Assembly: GCA_002708905.1 (NCBI GenBank)
Contig: PAPM01000018.1
Location: 1 to 35,197 of the forward strand
DNA: 35,197 nt
Source: Pseudomonadales bacterium
Lineage (GTDB): Bacteria > Pseudomonadota > Gammaproteobacteria > Pseudomonadales > Ketobacteraceae
Reading direction: 5' to 3'
Positions 1 through 8,450 of this stretch are shown here, in pieces. A model generated the notes under the pieces. It did no database searches and had not been told where the DNA came from. It was given only the letters and a program-made list of their open reading frames with translations. Both the position numbers and the translations under genes were made by a program. How positions within the stretch are numbered: position 1 is the first letter of the stretch; each line of letters starts with the position of its first letter.

Positions 1-594
1 CGCAAATGCCAAAGCAGCATAAATGTCTTCTGAAAGATTCTTGCCCTGGGATAACGGCGGCAATGCATCCGGGGCAAAGAACGCCGCCTTGACTGTTTCA
101 GTGCCCGGCATGGGGGTGGCGGACGGTTCGATACACTCACATAGAAAATGCAGCTTGTAAAAGTCCCTGCTATCAGGGGGGTATTGGCCTCTGGCTTTGT
201 GGCGCAGGGCATATAACTGCTTGGCTTTCACCACCAGCCCGGCTTCTTCCAAAACCTCCTTCTCCACATTTTCCGCTGCGGAAAAACCGACATCAGCGTA
301 ACCTCCCGGCATCGCCCAATGGCCGTCTTCCTTTTCCTGTACCAATAAAATGTTGCCGTCGCGGATCACCGCGCCCCGAACTTCCACTTTCGGTGTCACA
401 TAGCCCGTATCACCTTCAGCAAACAACCCCTGCACAGTCGCCAACGGTACCGAGCCCAATTCCGACAACATGCGCAGGGCGATGGCTTCGATCTCCTGGT
501 AGCGTTCGAGATCGTACTGACACCGGGTAAAACTCTGGCCGGTGGCGGCCAATGCCTGCAGCCGTTTTGCCATCGCCAACCAGCCGGACTCCAT
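1..594 (-). CDS. Nudix hydrolase with NUDIX_N-type N-terminal domain (partial, C-terminus cut by window edge)
   Basis: I translated this open frame from the minus strand; it runs off the window at base 1, so about 198 residues are visible. The first ~65 residues resemble the N-terminal helical domain of YjhB-type Nudix proteins, and the Nudix fold follows from about residue 67 (KVEVRGAVI). The Nudix box is GGYADVGFSAAENVEKEVLEEAGL: the EExG core is intact, but the usual first Glu is Phe and the usual Arg is Lys, a variant I recall for this subfamily, which hydrolyses nucleotide-sugar or ADP-ribose type substrates. The ATG shares one base with the TGA stop of the upstream dehydrogenase (TGATG), implying translational coupling. 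The substrate is not predictable from sequence. Confidence 0.85.
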   Translation of the reverse strand, partial: MESGWLAMAKRLQALAATGQSFTRCQYDLERYQEIEAIALRMLSELGSVPLATVQGLFAEGDTGYVTPKVEVRGAVIRDGNILLVQEKEDGHWAMPGGYADVGFSAAENVEKEVLEEAGLVVKAKQLYALRHKARGQYPPDSRDFYKLHFLCECIEPSATPMPGTETVKAAFFAPDALPPLSQGKNLSEDIYAALAFA

Positions 595-1337
595 CAGAAT
601 GCCTTTCTAATAACGCTGTCCGGCATAAAGGGCAGGACGCGCCCCAGCACAGACCAGGGCATCGCGGGCACGATGATATTGCTGTTACCTTTCACAATGC
701 CATCAACAATGGCTTTGGCCGCTTTCTCAGCGGTAATAACAAACGGCAGTTTATCCATATTGGGCGCGATCTCGGTTTTAACAAAACCGGGATGCACTGC
801 TATCACGTTTATTCCGTATTTTTGTAACTCCATGCGGGTGCAGTCCAGATAGTTACTGAAGCCCGCTTTGGAAGCAGAATACGCGGCACTGCCCGGTATC
901 CCCTTGAACGCTGACACCGAGGAAATCCCCACTGCCGTTCCCTTACCTTGCGCACGGAAAATCCGTACCGCCGCGTCAATGGTGGCCATGCCACCGATCA
1001 GGTTCACCTGAATCACCCGCTGATCTTTGGAAAAGTCGCCCGCACCGGTTTTATTGACTGCTGTAATGCCCGCATTGGCGATCACACAGTCCAATTGCCC
1101 CAATAAACTGCGCGCTTGCTCCAGAGCAGGCGCAATCTCTTCGACCTTGGCCACATCCAGAGCGACACAATGAACATCAACCCCTGGGTGCTGCCCGCGA
1201 ATCTCCCCCGCCAGCTGCTCCAGCAATTCAAGCCGGCGCGCCATCAACACCAGATTGGCGCCACGCCCGGCAAATTCATGGGCGATCGCTTTGCCAATGC
1301 CCGAAGAGGCACCGGTGATCACAACAGATTTAATCAT
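594..1337 (-). CDS. SDR-family NAD(P)-dependent oxidoreductase
   Basis: A classical short-chain dehydrogenase of about 247 residues. It has the Rossmann cofactor motif TGASSGIG near the N-terminus, the NAG motif (IANAGI), the catalytic Ser in ISSVS, and the YSASK motif carrying catalytic Tyr and Lys, followed by PGFVKTE. It should catalyse NAD(P)H-linked oxidation or reduction of an alcohol/carbonyl; the substrate is unknown. An upstream TTG would add four residues, but the ATG at 1337 has GGGGA six bases upstream and starts directly before the beta-strand MIKSVVITG, so I chose it. It lies 77 bp downstream of the Na/Pi transporter and is coupled to the Nudix gene, so the three may form an operon. 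Confidence 0.9.
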   Translation of the reverse strand: MIKSVVITGASSGIGKAIAHEFAGRGANLVLMARRLELLEQLAGEIRGQHPGVDVHCVALDVAKVEEIAPALEQARSLLGQLDCVIANAGITAVNKTGAGDFSKDQRVIQVNLIGGMATIDAAVRIFRAQGKGTAVGISSVSAFKGIPGSAAYSASKAGFSNYLDCTRMELQKYGINVIAVHPGFVKTEIAPNMDKLPFVITAEKAAKAIVDGIVKGNSNIIVPAMPWSVLGRVLPFMPDSVIRKAF

Positions 1338-1414
1338 GAAATTCCCCAACCGGATTAATTACAGTGCTTACGTTACCAGATGGTGCGGTACCAATAAACT
1401 CTCTCGGGTTTTTA

Positions 1415-3034
1415 TCAGGACCGATCGGTCACCGGCACTTTATTGGCGTCCTCGGTATGCATCAGCTCATCAATTTCATCCGCCCGTCGCAGAACTTTCA
1501 TCATCTGTTGCGCGATACGCCGGTGCCATGCCACCCATTGCGTCGCCAGACTCACATCACTGCTGAACACCTCGTGGCTCCGCAAACGGGTGAACACCTC
1601 CTGATTCACCCTTTCCGCTTCCACCAGAAGCCGGTCCAGCAGGGTTTTGATCCCGGCGTGTTCTTCTTCCACCGCCACCGCCTGAATAAATTCGCGAAAG
1701 CATTGTTCAAAGGGAAGCAGAATCGAATTAAAGGCTTCGTCACTGGGCCTTGCACCGGGCTTTAAGGTGAGCTGGTACCATTGCAAAGCATTGGCGAGGC
1801 TTTGACTGGACTTAATGATCTTGCTGAAGGCATCTGCGTTAATGTGCGCCATAGGTTGCCGAAGTGTCGCCACCACATACCCGTCAAACTGCTCCAGCAA
1901 TTGTTGAATCTGCTCGATCTGATCATTGGTGTCGGGGCCACTTTCCTCCCTCACCACCACCGAGGCGACCAGTTGCGCCAGGTTATCCAGCTCCTTGCTG
2001 ATGGATTGCAGCGCCAGGGGGGGCATATTGATAATATTTTTATCCATGTAACGCAGTTGAAAATGGGCGCTCTCACGTTTCTTGAATCGACGATTCAACA
2101 CCCTGGTCACATAGGGTTCTGTAGGAATCATAATCAGGACCCCCAGCACATTGAAAATGGTGTGGTAAATCGCAAGCCAAAATGCCGCATTGCCACCGGC
2201 CAATTCCCGGCTGTAGGCCTCAACAAAAACACCGGATACCACAGGCAACAGGAGCAACGCCACCACACCCGCCACCACATTAAAACTGACATGGGCCCAG
2301 GCAACACGCTTGGCATTAGCCGTCGCACCGATAGTGGCCAACAGTGCGGTAGACGTGGTTCCTACGTTAGCACCGACCACAGCGGCGGCCCCAAGTTGCA
2401 AGGGAATCACACCGCCATTTACCAACGTAAGGATCATCGCCATGGAAGCACTGGAGGATTGCATGACCACTGTCATCATGAATCCCATCAGCAACAGCAT
2501 CAACACATGCTGAACATCAAAGCTGCTGTCGTCCAGGCGGAAGAATTGATCCTGGTAATTAACCATGCTGCTTTGCATGAAATCCAGCCCGACAAACAAC
2601 AGCCCGAAGCCCGCCAAGGCACCACCGATTGCGCGCCACTGTGCCTGCTTGGAGAGAATATGGATGAACGCGCCCAACCCGACCATTGGCAAGGCAAACA
2701 GCTGCACTTTGATTTTGAAACCGATCAGCGCCACGATCCAGGCGGTCATGGTGGTGCCCACATTGCTGCCGAATACCACCCACACCGCCTGCCCCATTGA
2801 TAGCAAGCGGGCATTCACAAAGCCGATGGTGGCCACGGTGATAACACTGGAACTCTGTACCAAAGCCGTTAACAAGAATCCTGAAAAAAATCCTCGGCGT
2901 TTGGTATTGGTACCACGATGCAGATACTGGTCGAGCTTTTCACCCGCCGATTGTTTCAACCCATCGGTAAGGTAGATCATACCCAGCAGGAATATTCCCA
3001 CACCGCCCAGAACGGTACCCAGTGCAACCAGCAT
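1415..3034 (-). CDS. Na+/phosphate cotransporter family protein with C-terminal PhoU-like domain
   Basis: The 539-residue protein has two inverted Na/Pi-cotransporter repeats. Each carries a QSSS motif (residues 60-63 and 192-195) and a G(S/A)NVGTT motif (89-95 and 221-227), which in the SLC34/NptA family form the sodium and phosphate sites. About eight to ten hydrophobic segments occupy residues 1-310. The remaining ~200 residues are soluble and helical, like the PhoU domain fused to many bacterial members. Predicted role: sodium-coupled phosphate movement across the inner membrane. The ATG at 3034 has AAGGA eight bases upstream. It is divergent from the outer-membrane protein at 3246. A different anion cannot be ruled out. 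Confidence 0.9.
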   Translation of the reverse strand: MLVALGTVLGGVGIFLLGMIYLTDGLKQSAGEKLDQYLHRGTNTKRRGFFSGFLLTALVQSSSVITVATIGFVNARLLSMGQAVWVVFGSNVGTTMTAWIVALIGFKIKVQLFALPMVGLGAFIHILSKQAQWRAIGGALAGFGLLFVGLDFMQSSMVNYQDQFFRLDDSSFDVQHVLMLLLMGFMMTVVMQSSSASMAMILTLVNGGVIPLQLGAAAVVGANVGTTSTALLATIGATANAKRVAWAHVSFNVVAGVVALLLLPVVSGVFVEAYSRELAGGNAAFWLAIYHTIFNVLGVLIMIPTEPYVTRVLNRRFKKRESAHFQLRYMDKNIINMPPLALQSISKELDNLAQLVASVVVREESGPDTNDQIEQIQQLLEQFDGYVVATLRQPMAHINADAFSKIIKSSQSLANALQWYQLTLKPGARPSDEAFNSILLPFEQCFREFIQAVAVEEEHAGIKTLLDRLLVEAERVNQEVFTRLRSHEVFSSDVSLATQWVAWHRRIAQQMMKVLRRADEIDELMHTEDANKVPVTDRS

Positions 3035-3118
3035 AATGAATCCTTTTCCCTCTAAACAAACGATGATCAGTTTAACGGTTTTGCCGTGCAGAGCACCCTG
3101 TCCCTGGTCAAATCATGT

Positions 3119-3179
3119 CCAGATATTTAGACCAGATATACAGGAATGTTCAGACACCTGATTCAGCTCACATTCAGCT
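3119..3179. promoter_or_regulatory. Direct repeats in the divergent intergenic region 3035-3245
   Basis: The 211-bp gap between the Na/Pi transporter and the outer-membrane protein contains two repeat pairs. CCAGATAT occurs at 3119-3126 and 3132-3139 (13-bp period). ATTCAGCT occurs at 3161-3168 and 3172-3179 (11-bp period, about one helical turn), with a partial copy GTTCAG at 3148. Tandem half-sites one turn apart are typical for OmpR/PhoB-type regulators, but neither repeat matches a PhoB box I know. A possible -10 (TATGTT or TTATAC, about 3189-3197) lies downstream for the plus-strand gene. Function is inferred only from position and spacing. Confidence 0.35.
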
Positions 3180-3245
3180 AACACGGCCTATGTTATACAC
3201 ATCATCTGCGGGCTGCATGCCCGTTTTACCAATGGAGAGATACAT

Positions 3246-3782
3246 ATGAAAAAACTAATAGCCCATTCCACCTGCGCCCTGGCTTTGATCACCGCCGGCT
3301 CGGCCATGGCCGCCGATCCCTATGTGGGCGGCAGTGCCTTGTTTGTGGATGCAGAGTTTGCCGATATAAATGACGAAGCCTCACTGACCGGCATTACCGG
3401 CCGCCTTGGCACCATGCTGAATGATAATATTGGTGGTGAAGTCAGGGTTTCCCTGGGCGTCGGAGACGACAGCATTTCATCAGGAATTTTTAAAACCGAT
3501 GTGGAACTGAACAGTCTTATTGGGGGCTATATGCGGGCCGGCGCACCTGTTGGACAGAACTTCTTTCCCTATGCCGTGCTTGGTTTTACCCGCACAGAGC
3601 TGGACTTTTCCAATGACTTTTTCGGCAACGACTCAGAAAGTGAAACCGATGTCTCCTGGGGGTTTGGTGCTGACATGAGCCTGGACCGCAAACTGAGTCT
3701 CAATATCGAGTACATGAATTACTACGACAAAGACGACGTTGAAATCAGCGGCTTTTCGATCGGTATTGCATCCAAAATCTAA
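3246..3782 (+). CDS. Outer-membrane beta-barrel protein (OmpA-like/opacity-type barrel, exported)
   Basis: A 178-residue protein with a clear Sec signal peptide (MKKL... to SAMA, cleavage near residue 22, before ADPYVGG). The mature part alternates hydrophobic and polar residues with glycine and aromatic residues in strand-like stretches (GGYMRAG, FPYAVLGFTRTELDF, WGFGADMSLDRKLSLNIEYMNYY) and ends FSIGIASKI. This fits an eight-stranded barrel of the porin/OMP_b-brl type. The start ATG has GGAGA six to eight bases upstream. It stands alone, convergent with mshQ only 8 bp away and divergent from the Na/Pi transporter. Its precise function is unknown; it carries no OmpA peptidoglycan-binding domain. 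Confidence 0.8.
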   Translation: MKKLIAHSTCALALITAGSAMAADPYVGGSALFVDAEFADINDEASLTGITGRLGTMLNDNIGGEVRVSLGVGDDSISSGIFKTDVELNSLIGGYMRAGAPVGQNFFPYAVLGFTRTELDFSNDFFGNDSESETDVSWGFGADMSLDRKLSLNIEYMNYYDKDDVEISGFSIGIASKI

Positions 3783-3790
3783 CTCGACTA

Positions 3791-6700
3791 TTACCGGTAC
3801 GATTCCTTGAGGAAGAGTACCGGTTGGGTATCAGAAAGATCACCGAACACGGCCTGCCCGGAAGGATTTTCCCGCAGGCCGTCACCATCAAAGTCATAAC
3901 ACAGCCAATGTTCACCGCAGGCTTCTCCCGGCGCGTTATCTGACGTATCCGTATCCAACAGCCAGGTCAGCAGTGTACGTCCGGAGTTGGGATTGCCCGA
4001 GGCATCGTAACCAGAAGCCCCCAACCGAATTAGTGAATAGCCCGCCAGGTTGCTGACGGCTTCCACTGAGGTTTCCCCCGTGTTCAGGTTGTCGGTAAAA
4101 TTCGACAGCTGGAAATCCGTATCCACAACCGATGTACCCAGGCAGGCGTTATTGTCATCCGTGTTATTGACAAAGGTGGCAGCGCTATCCCAATACTGAA
4201 GTCGCAGCATCATGATCAGTGGCGTCTGTACAGAGCCAAGACTACTGTCGATCCAGCCTCGTCCGTAACGAAGATTGGTGCCGCTGATATCATCAATCAC
4301 ATAATCCGCACAAGCCCCACTCACCTGATAACAAATGTCATCGCCATTGGTTTCGGTGTAGGTGAGTTCCGCTGCAGGTAGCCGATAATCCAGCAATGGA
4401 TCCCAGGGCACGTCACCGGCATCCGGCTGATTATTGAGTTTGTCCACGGTAAAGCGGTGGCCGATGGTACTGTAAACAGCAATGCCATCGTAGTCTGTGG
4501 TGCCCAGCCAATTACGATTGAATGAAGGGCTGGTAATATTATCGATAAAACAACCAGCAGCAATCCCCCCCAAGCCATCAAGGCACGCTGAACCGGTGGC
4601 GGGACTGGCTGGGTCCAGGGCGACACTGTGCTGCGGCAACGGCAGGCTCCAGAATGCATCCCCGTAATTGACGGTGGTAGCACCCAACAGGTTTACGGCT
4701 GTCACGGTAATCTGCGGCTCGCTGACAAAACCAAAAGCCTGGCCCTGGTAGGTGAAATCACAGGTCCAAATGCCGCTGTCATCATTGCCATCCCTTAGTG
4801 TCGGCCCGTCATCGGCCACCAGAAAACGGTCCGGATAGAAACGGCCAACGTAGTTGATTCTGCCGGTGACATTACTGCTACCGAGATAGCTGCCACTCTG
4901 CAACTGACCATCCAGTTGTACGATGCCTACTTCGTTATAGCGCACACTGGCGGTGGCAGTACCGTTACTGAAAGAAGTTAAGGTCGTAGCGCCGTCCAAG
5001 CCGGGATCCACAACACCTGGTAAAGCCGGGGAAGGTTGTAGCAGCGTGGCACTGAGTAGTAGCGATTCGACTTCGTTGCCAAACGCCGGTGTGGCGGTGT
5101 TGCCTGAAAGATCGGCACCGGAATCAGGAAAACCGTCATTGTTCCCATCATCTGCTGTTTCATACAACACTGCCCGCACATCCACATTAAAGTTTTCCCC
5201 GGCTTTGACAAAACCGTCACCCGCCGCCGAGGTGGCACCAGGATTAGGTAATGGGGTGGCACGCTGGCTGCTGGCCTGCAAATCGAAACCGAATGGACGT
5301 ACCGTATAATTTGCAGAGCTTCCCGTGATGGCAATAGGCTGGCTATTGATATCCAAAACCAGTCCGGAAGTGTCGTCCCGCAACCATAGGGCATATTGGC
5401 CCACATCGTAGGTCAGCAGTTCGGTGGTCGCCAGCCCGGCACTAAAACCAAGAGTGAGATTATCGGCAGCAGGGGCTGAATTACCTAACTGGGCATTGCC
5501 GGTGGCACCTGCCAACTCCGGTGCAATGCCACCAGCATCGTTGGCACTGCGGACAATCCATGCTTTCAGGTCAATATCGCCATCGTAGGCCTCAAAGCGG
5601 CCACAATTACCTGTATCAGGATCCAATCGCAACATTTCCACTTCCAGGGCGTGCGGGCGCCCGGCGACAAAATCGTTACCCAAACTATCGGTGATATTAA
5701 TCTGCAGAGCATTTTCACTAAACGTAATGGTTGATGAAGTACCTGTAGCGGTACCGCCGTTTTCAGTGGCGGTCACCATCAACTGATCGGCATGAGTATT
5801 ACTGAGATTCAGCTCCACCACTCCATTGTCCCCGGCCACAAAGGTATATTGAACCACACCGTCATCGCTGGCATGCAAGGTTGGCGTGAGGGTTCCTGCG
5901 CCACTACTGATTGACCAGTTACCGTGGCCGCTGCTGGTCACAAGGTCAATGGTTCCAGTGTATCCGGTATAGGTGGTGTTATCCGCCAGTGCGGCTCGAA
6001 TGGTGACCGGTGTTGGCGCGCACACACTGGCGGTAGCCGCGGCCGATACGTCGAAATGATCCAACACTGAGGCGCAGGGATTGGTGGCGTTCATATCCGC
6101 CAACACTTCGGCCCCACTAAGCGAACGATCATAAAGCTTGACCTCATCGATCATCCCCCGCCAACGCCGCCCGGTAATGCCCTGGTCGGCACCAATTTCA
6201 AGGGGATCACTGTTGGTCCGCAGAATTTCACCCGTATAGGTCTGATAAGCGACTTCTACGCCATCCAGATAAATACTTTGCCTGCTTGGGGAATAGACGA
6301 TGGCCACGTGATGCCAATTACCCAACGTAATTCGGGCCGTACCTGAGTCAAATGAGCGGGTACGACTGGGTGATCCTGCCGTTTGCCACCACCAAAAAAT
6401 CTGGCCGCTGCTGTTAACGTGGAACTCATAATTCTCGTCTTTGGAAAAGATCGAATTGAGGGAATCCGGCCCGAAGCTATCCAGTCGAATCCAGGATGTG
6501 ATCGCTAACTCAGTGGTCAGATCCAGCAACGGATTATCGTTCACCCGGATCAGGTTGCTACCATCCAGTTCAGCGCCATTACACACTTGCCCCGGTACAG
6601 ACAGCGGATTACCCACACCGGTGCCGTGCAAACGGTTATAAGAAGAATCCAGAACTTCACCAAAAGTGCCATTCCAGGTGGGCCCCTCCAACTTGTAATG

Positions 6701-8038
6701 GGCCACCAAACCGTCATTACTAACGAATGAATCAACACAGGTATACAGGTTGGCATTTGGAATCGCACCAAAACTGCCACCGCCGGGGGTCAACCACCTT
6801 AACCGAGCCGTTTTCGTGGAAAACCACACCGGCCTTTTATAGAACTCAACTTTGATCGGGTAACGTTGGCCTGCCTCCAGCGCCACCGTGCCACTGGACC
6901 AGGTGTTGAGTCCGTCAGACCAGCCGTCAATTATATTGGTGTTGGCCACATCACCCAACCAAACCCGCGAACCGTCTTCCGATGTCATCTGAAATTGGAA
7001 ATCACCGGACACATCGGGTTCCAGGTAGCCTTCCCATAAAACGGAAAATCCACTCAAAAAGGAGCCTGAAGGCCAACTAAAAACTCCCCAGTAAAAATCA
7101 ATATTACTATCCACTCTTTGAGAAGCATAACCTCCGGAGAAAGTATCATTACTCCAGTAGGATGCAGGAATACCTTGCTCCTGAGTAGAGTAGTAAACCG
7201 CATCAGAGGATAGTCCCAGGTACTCTCCCGCGACATCCTGCACATTGGATACCGAGACATTATAATTACGACCATTCACCATGGTGGAAGAGAGCGTTAA
7301 CAATACCTGATAACCCTCGTCAGAACGCACGGCACTTTGTACCGTCAGGTTGTTGCCATACTGATCCTCTACCGAGTAGTTAGCGGTGTTCTCTGCACTG
7401 GTCTGGCTCAATGGTGCATAACCCGGCGATGAATCAAAATTCACAATCAACTGATTGGAAGCGCCACACACCGGATCCACCAGGATCAGACGTGGCGGCG
7501 CTACTGAACACAGACCGCCGAAATCCGCGCCGGTTGCCGCATCAGAATCGTAGGCAATCGCCGCACTACCGCCGATCCTTACCGTGCCCGCAGCCGTAAC
7601 GGCCCCATTCAACTGCACTGAACCGGAGCCGGTCAACGTGGCATCACCCGTCACATACACCAAGGCATTGACATAGGCTTGACCGGAGATCTGGAAATTC
7701 CCACTGACGATAATGATCAGGTCCTCGGGATTCCCGGCCGGGTTCAAGCTGGCCGAACCCGACAGCTGCAGATCACCGTTGAAATACAGCCGTGTGGTCG
7801 TACCGGAGGTGGTTAATGTGTTGCGGGATAAGCTGGTGGAAGAATAATGAAAGTCGCCTGTACCCAGAGTGTTGTTCAGAACGAGCGGGGCCGTGCCCGT
7901 GAACGTTGGCAGCGCCGGACTGTTGGCACTGTTACCTGTGTACGCAGCCGGCCAAATGCTGTCGCAGGTGGCAGCATAAACGCTCGACACCAGAAACAAC
8001 ATAATAGCCAATCCCAAACGTACGCTAACTCTCAACAT
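3791..8038 (-). CDS. mshQ: MSHA biogenesis protein MshQ, multidomain surface/tip protein
   Basis: A 1415-residue secreted protein and the last gene of the msh operon. Residues 1-22 are a signal peptide (SSVYA). Residues ~30-178 form a Gly/Ser/Ala/Leu-rich repetitive beta segment. Residues ~180-288 look Ig-like. A PA14-type domain follows at ~289-432 (SGDFQFQMTSEDGSRVWLGD). A LamG/concanavalin-like jellyroll is at ~440-650 (NWHHVAIVYSP; MIDEVKLYDRSLS). The C-terminal ~750 residues match the MshQ-specific DUF6701 region (TGTIDLVTSSGHGNWS, YTFVAGDNGVVELNL). PA14 and LamG domains often bind glycans, so a role as an adhesin at the pilus tip with MshP/MshO is likely but inferred. The start overlaps the mshP end by 14 bp. 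Confidence 0.9.
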   Translation of the reverse strand: MLRVSVRLGLAIMLFLVSSVYAATCDSIWPAAYTGNSANSPALPTFTGTAPLVLNNTLGTGDFHYSSTSLSRNTLTTSGTTTRLYFNGDLQLSGSASLNPAGNPEDLIIIVSGNFQISGQAYVNALVYVTGDATLTGSGSVQLNGAVTAAGTVRIGGSAAIAYDSDAATGADFGGLCSVAPPRLILVDPVCGASNQLIVNFDSSPGYAPLSQTSAENTANYSVEDQYGNNLTVQSAVRSDEGYQVLLTLSSTMVNGRNYNVSVSNVQDVAGEYLGLSSDAVYYSTQEQGIPASYWSNDTFSGGYASQRVDSNIDFYWGVFSWPSGSFLSGFSVLWEGYLEPDVSGDFQFQMTSEDGSRVWLGDVANTNIIDGWSDGLNTWSSGTVALEAGQRYPIKVEFYKRPVWFSTKTARLRWLTPGGGSFGAIPNANLYTCVDSFVSNDGLVAHYKLEGPTWNGTFGEVLDSSYNRLHGTGVGNPLSVPGQVCNGAELDGSNLIRVNDNPLLDLTTELAITSWIRLDSFGPDSLNSIFSKDENYEFHVNSSGQIFWWWQTAGSPSRTRSFDSGTARITLGNWHHVAIVYSPSRQSIYLDGVEVAYQTYTGEILRTNSDPLEIGADQGITGRRWRGMIDEVKLYDRSLSGAEVLADMNATNPCASVLDHFDVSAAATASVCAPTPVTIRAALADNTTYTGYTGTIDLVTSSGHGNWSISSGAGTLTPTLHASDDGVVQYTFVAGDNGVVELNLSNTHADQLMVTATENGGTATGTSSTITFSENALQINITDSLGNDFVAGRPHALEVEMLRLDPDTGNCGRFEAYDGDIDLKAWIVRSANDAGGIAPELAGATGNAQLGNSAPAADNLTLGFSAGLATTELLTYDVGQYALWLRDDTSGLVLDINSQPIAITGSSANYTVRPFGFDLQASSQRATPLPNPGATSAAGDGFVKAGENFNVDVRAVLYETADDGNNDGFPDSGADLSGNTATPAFGNEVESLLLSATLLQPSPALPGVVDPGLDGATTLTSFSNGTATASVRYNEVGIVQLDGQLQSGSYLGSSNVTGRINYVGRFYPDRFLVADDGPTLRDGNDDSGIWTCDFTYQGQAFGFVSEPQITVTAVNLLGATTVNYGDAFWSLPLPQHSVALDPASPATGSACLDGLGGIAAGCFIDNITSPSFNRNWLGTTDYDGIAVYSTIGHRFTVDKLNNQPDAGDVPWDPLLDYRLPAAELTYTETNGDDICYQVSGACADYVIDDISGTNLRYGRGWIDSSLGSVQTPLIMMLRLQYWDSAATFVNNTDDNNACLGTSVVDTDFQLSNFTDNLNTGETSVEAVSNLAGYSLIRLGASGYDASGNPNSGRTLLTWLLDTDTSDNAPGEACGEHWLCYDFDGDGLRENPSGQAVFGDLSDTQPVLFLKESYR
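3793..3824. repeat. Strong inverted repeat at the convergent 3' ends of the barrel gene and mshQ
   Basis: ACCGGTAC (3793-3800) pairs perfectly with GTACCGGT (3817-3824). Inside it TTCC (3803-3806) pairs with GGAA (3811-3814) around a TTGA loop, separated by a GA/GA internal mismatch. The hairpin starts at the mshQ stop codon and extends over its last codons. It lies 10 bp after the stop of the plus-strand gene, where a terminator or mRNA-stabilising hairpin is expected, but there is no T-run on either side. It may terminate or protect the 3' end of the plus-strand transcript. Confidence 0.5.
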
Positions 8039-8450
8039 TGAGCACTACCGTCAACTGCCGTGACACATAATCCAGGTCCGTTGGAGACCCCGCACTCTGT
8101 GCCTGTACATTTACTTCATAAACTCTGACTGTGTTGCCGGCCTCATCGTAATCGGCACTGGCACAACCCACCTGCACCGAAAAGCCATTAATACTGAGAG
8201 TACCGGTGGCGGCTGCACAATTTCCATTGGTATGGATTTGGTATGCCGCCCATTCTGAACCTGCTTTCGCAGCCCAAAACGCCCGACTGGATTGCAGACG
8301 GATATCGGTGATGGCCGACGACACATTGAGAATACGTGCCATGGCACCCACCAGCAGCGCCACAATCACAATCATAAAAATCACTGCAGGAAGCGCGATA
8401 CCTTGATTACGTTTAATGTGCTCGCGTTGAATATGGCTCCGTCCGGTCAT
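8025..8450 (-). CDS. mshP: MSHA minor pilin-like protein MshP (PilX/GspK-like N-terminus)
   Basis: A 141-residue protein with a basic leader, then G|IALPAVIFMIVIVALLVGAMARIL, a prepilin-like hydrophobic helix. Position +5 after the expected cleavage site is Ala, not the Glu found in most pilins, as in GspK/PilX-type initiators that cap a filament. A small Cys-containing domain follows (NCAAATG, VGCAS), probably disulfide-bonded in the periplasm. The ATG overlaps the mshO TGA (ATGA) and its end overlaps mshQ. Role: probable minor pilin of the MSHA tip complex. It is assigned mainly by position between mshO and mshQ and by the N-terminus. Confidence 0.85.
   Translation of the reverse strand: MTGRSHIQREHIKRNQGIALPAVIFMIVIVALLVGAMARILNVSSAITDIRLQSSRAFWAAKAGSEWAAYQIHTNGNCAAATGTLSINGFSVQVGCASADYDEAGNTVRVYEVNVQAQSAGSPTDLDYVSRQLTVVLNVES

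Noticed and set aside
1781-2800. Plus-strand 339-codon open frame antisense to the Na/Pi cotransporter
   Set aside because: Its translation is rich in His, Gln and Arg without domain pattern, and the minus strand encodes a clear transporter with paired QSSS motifs.
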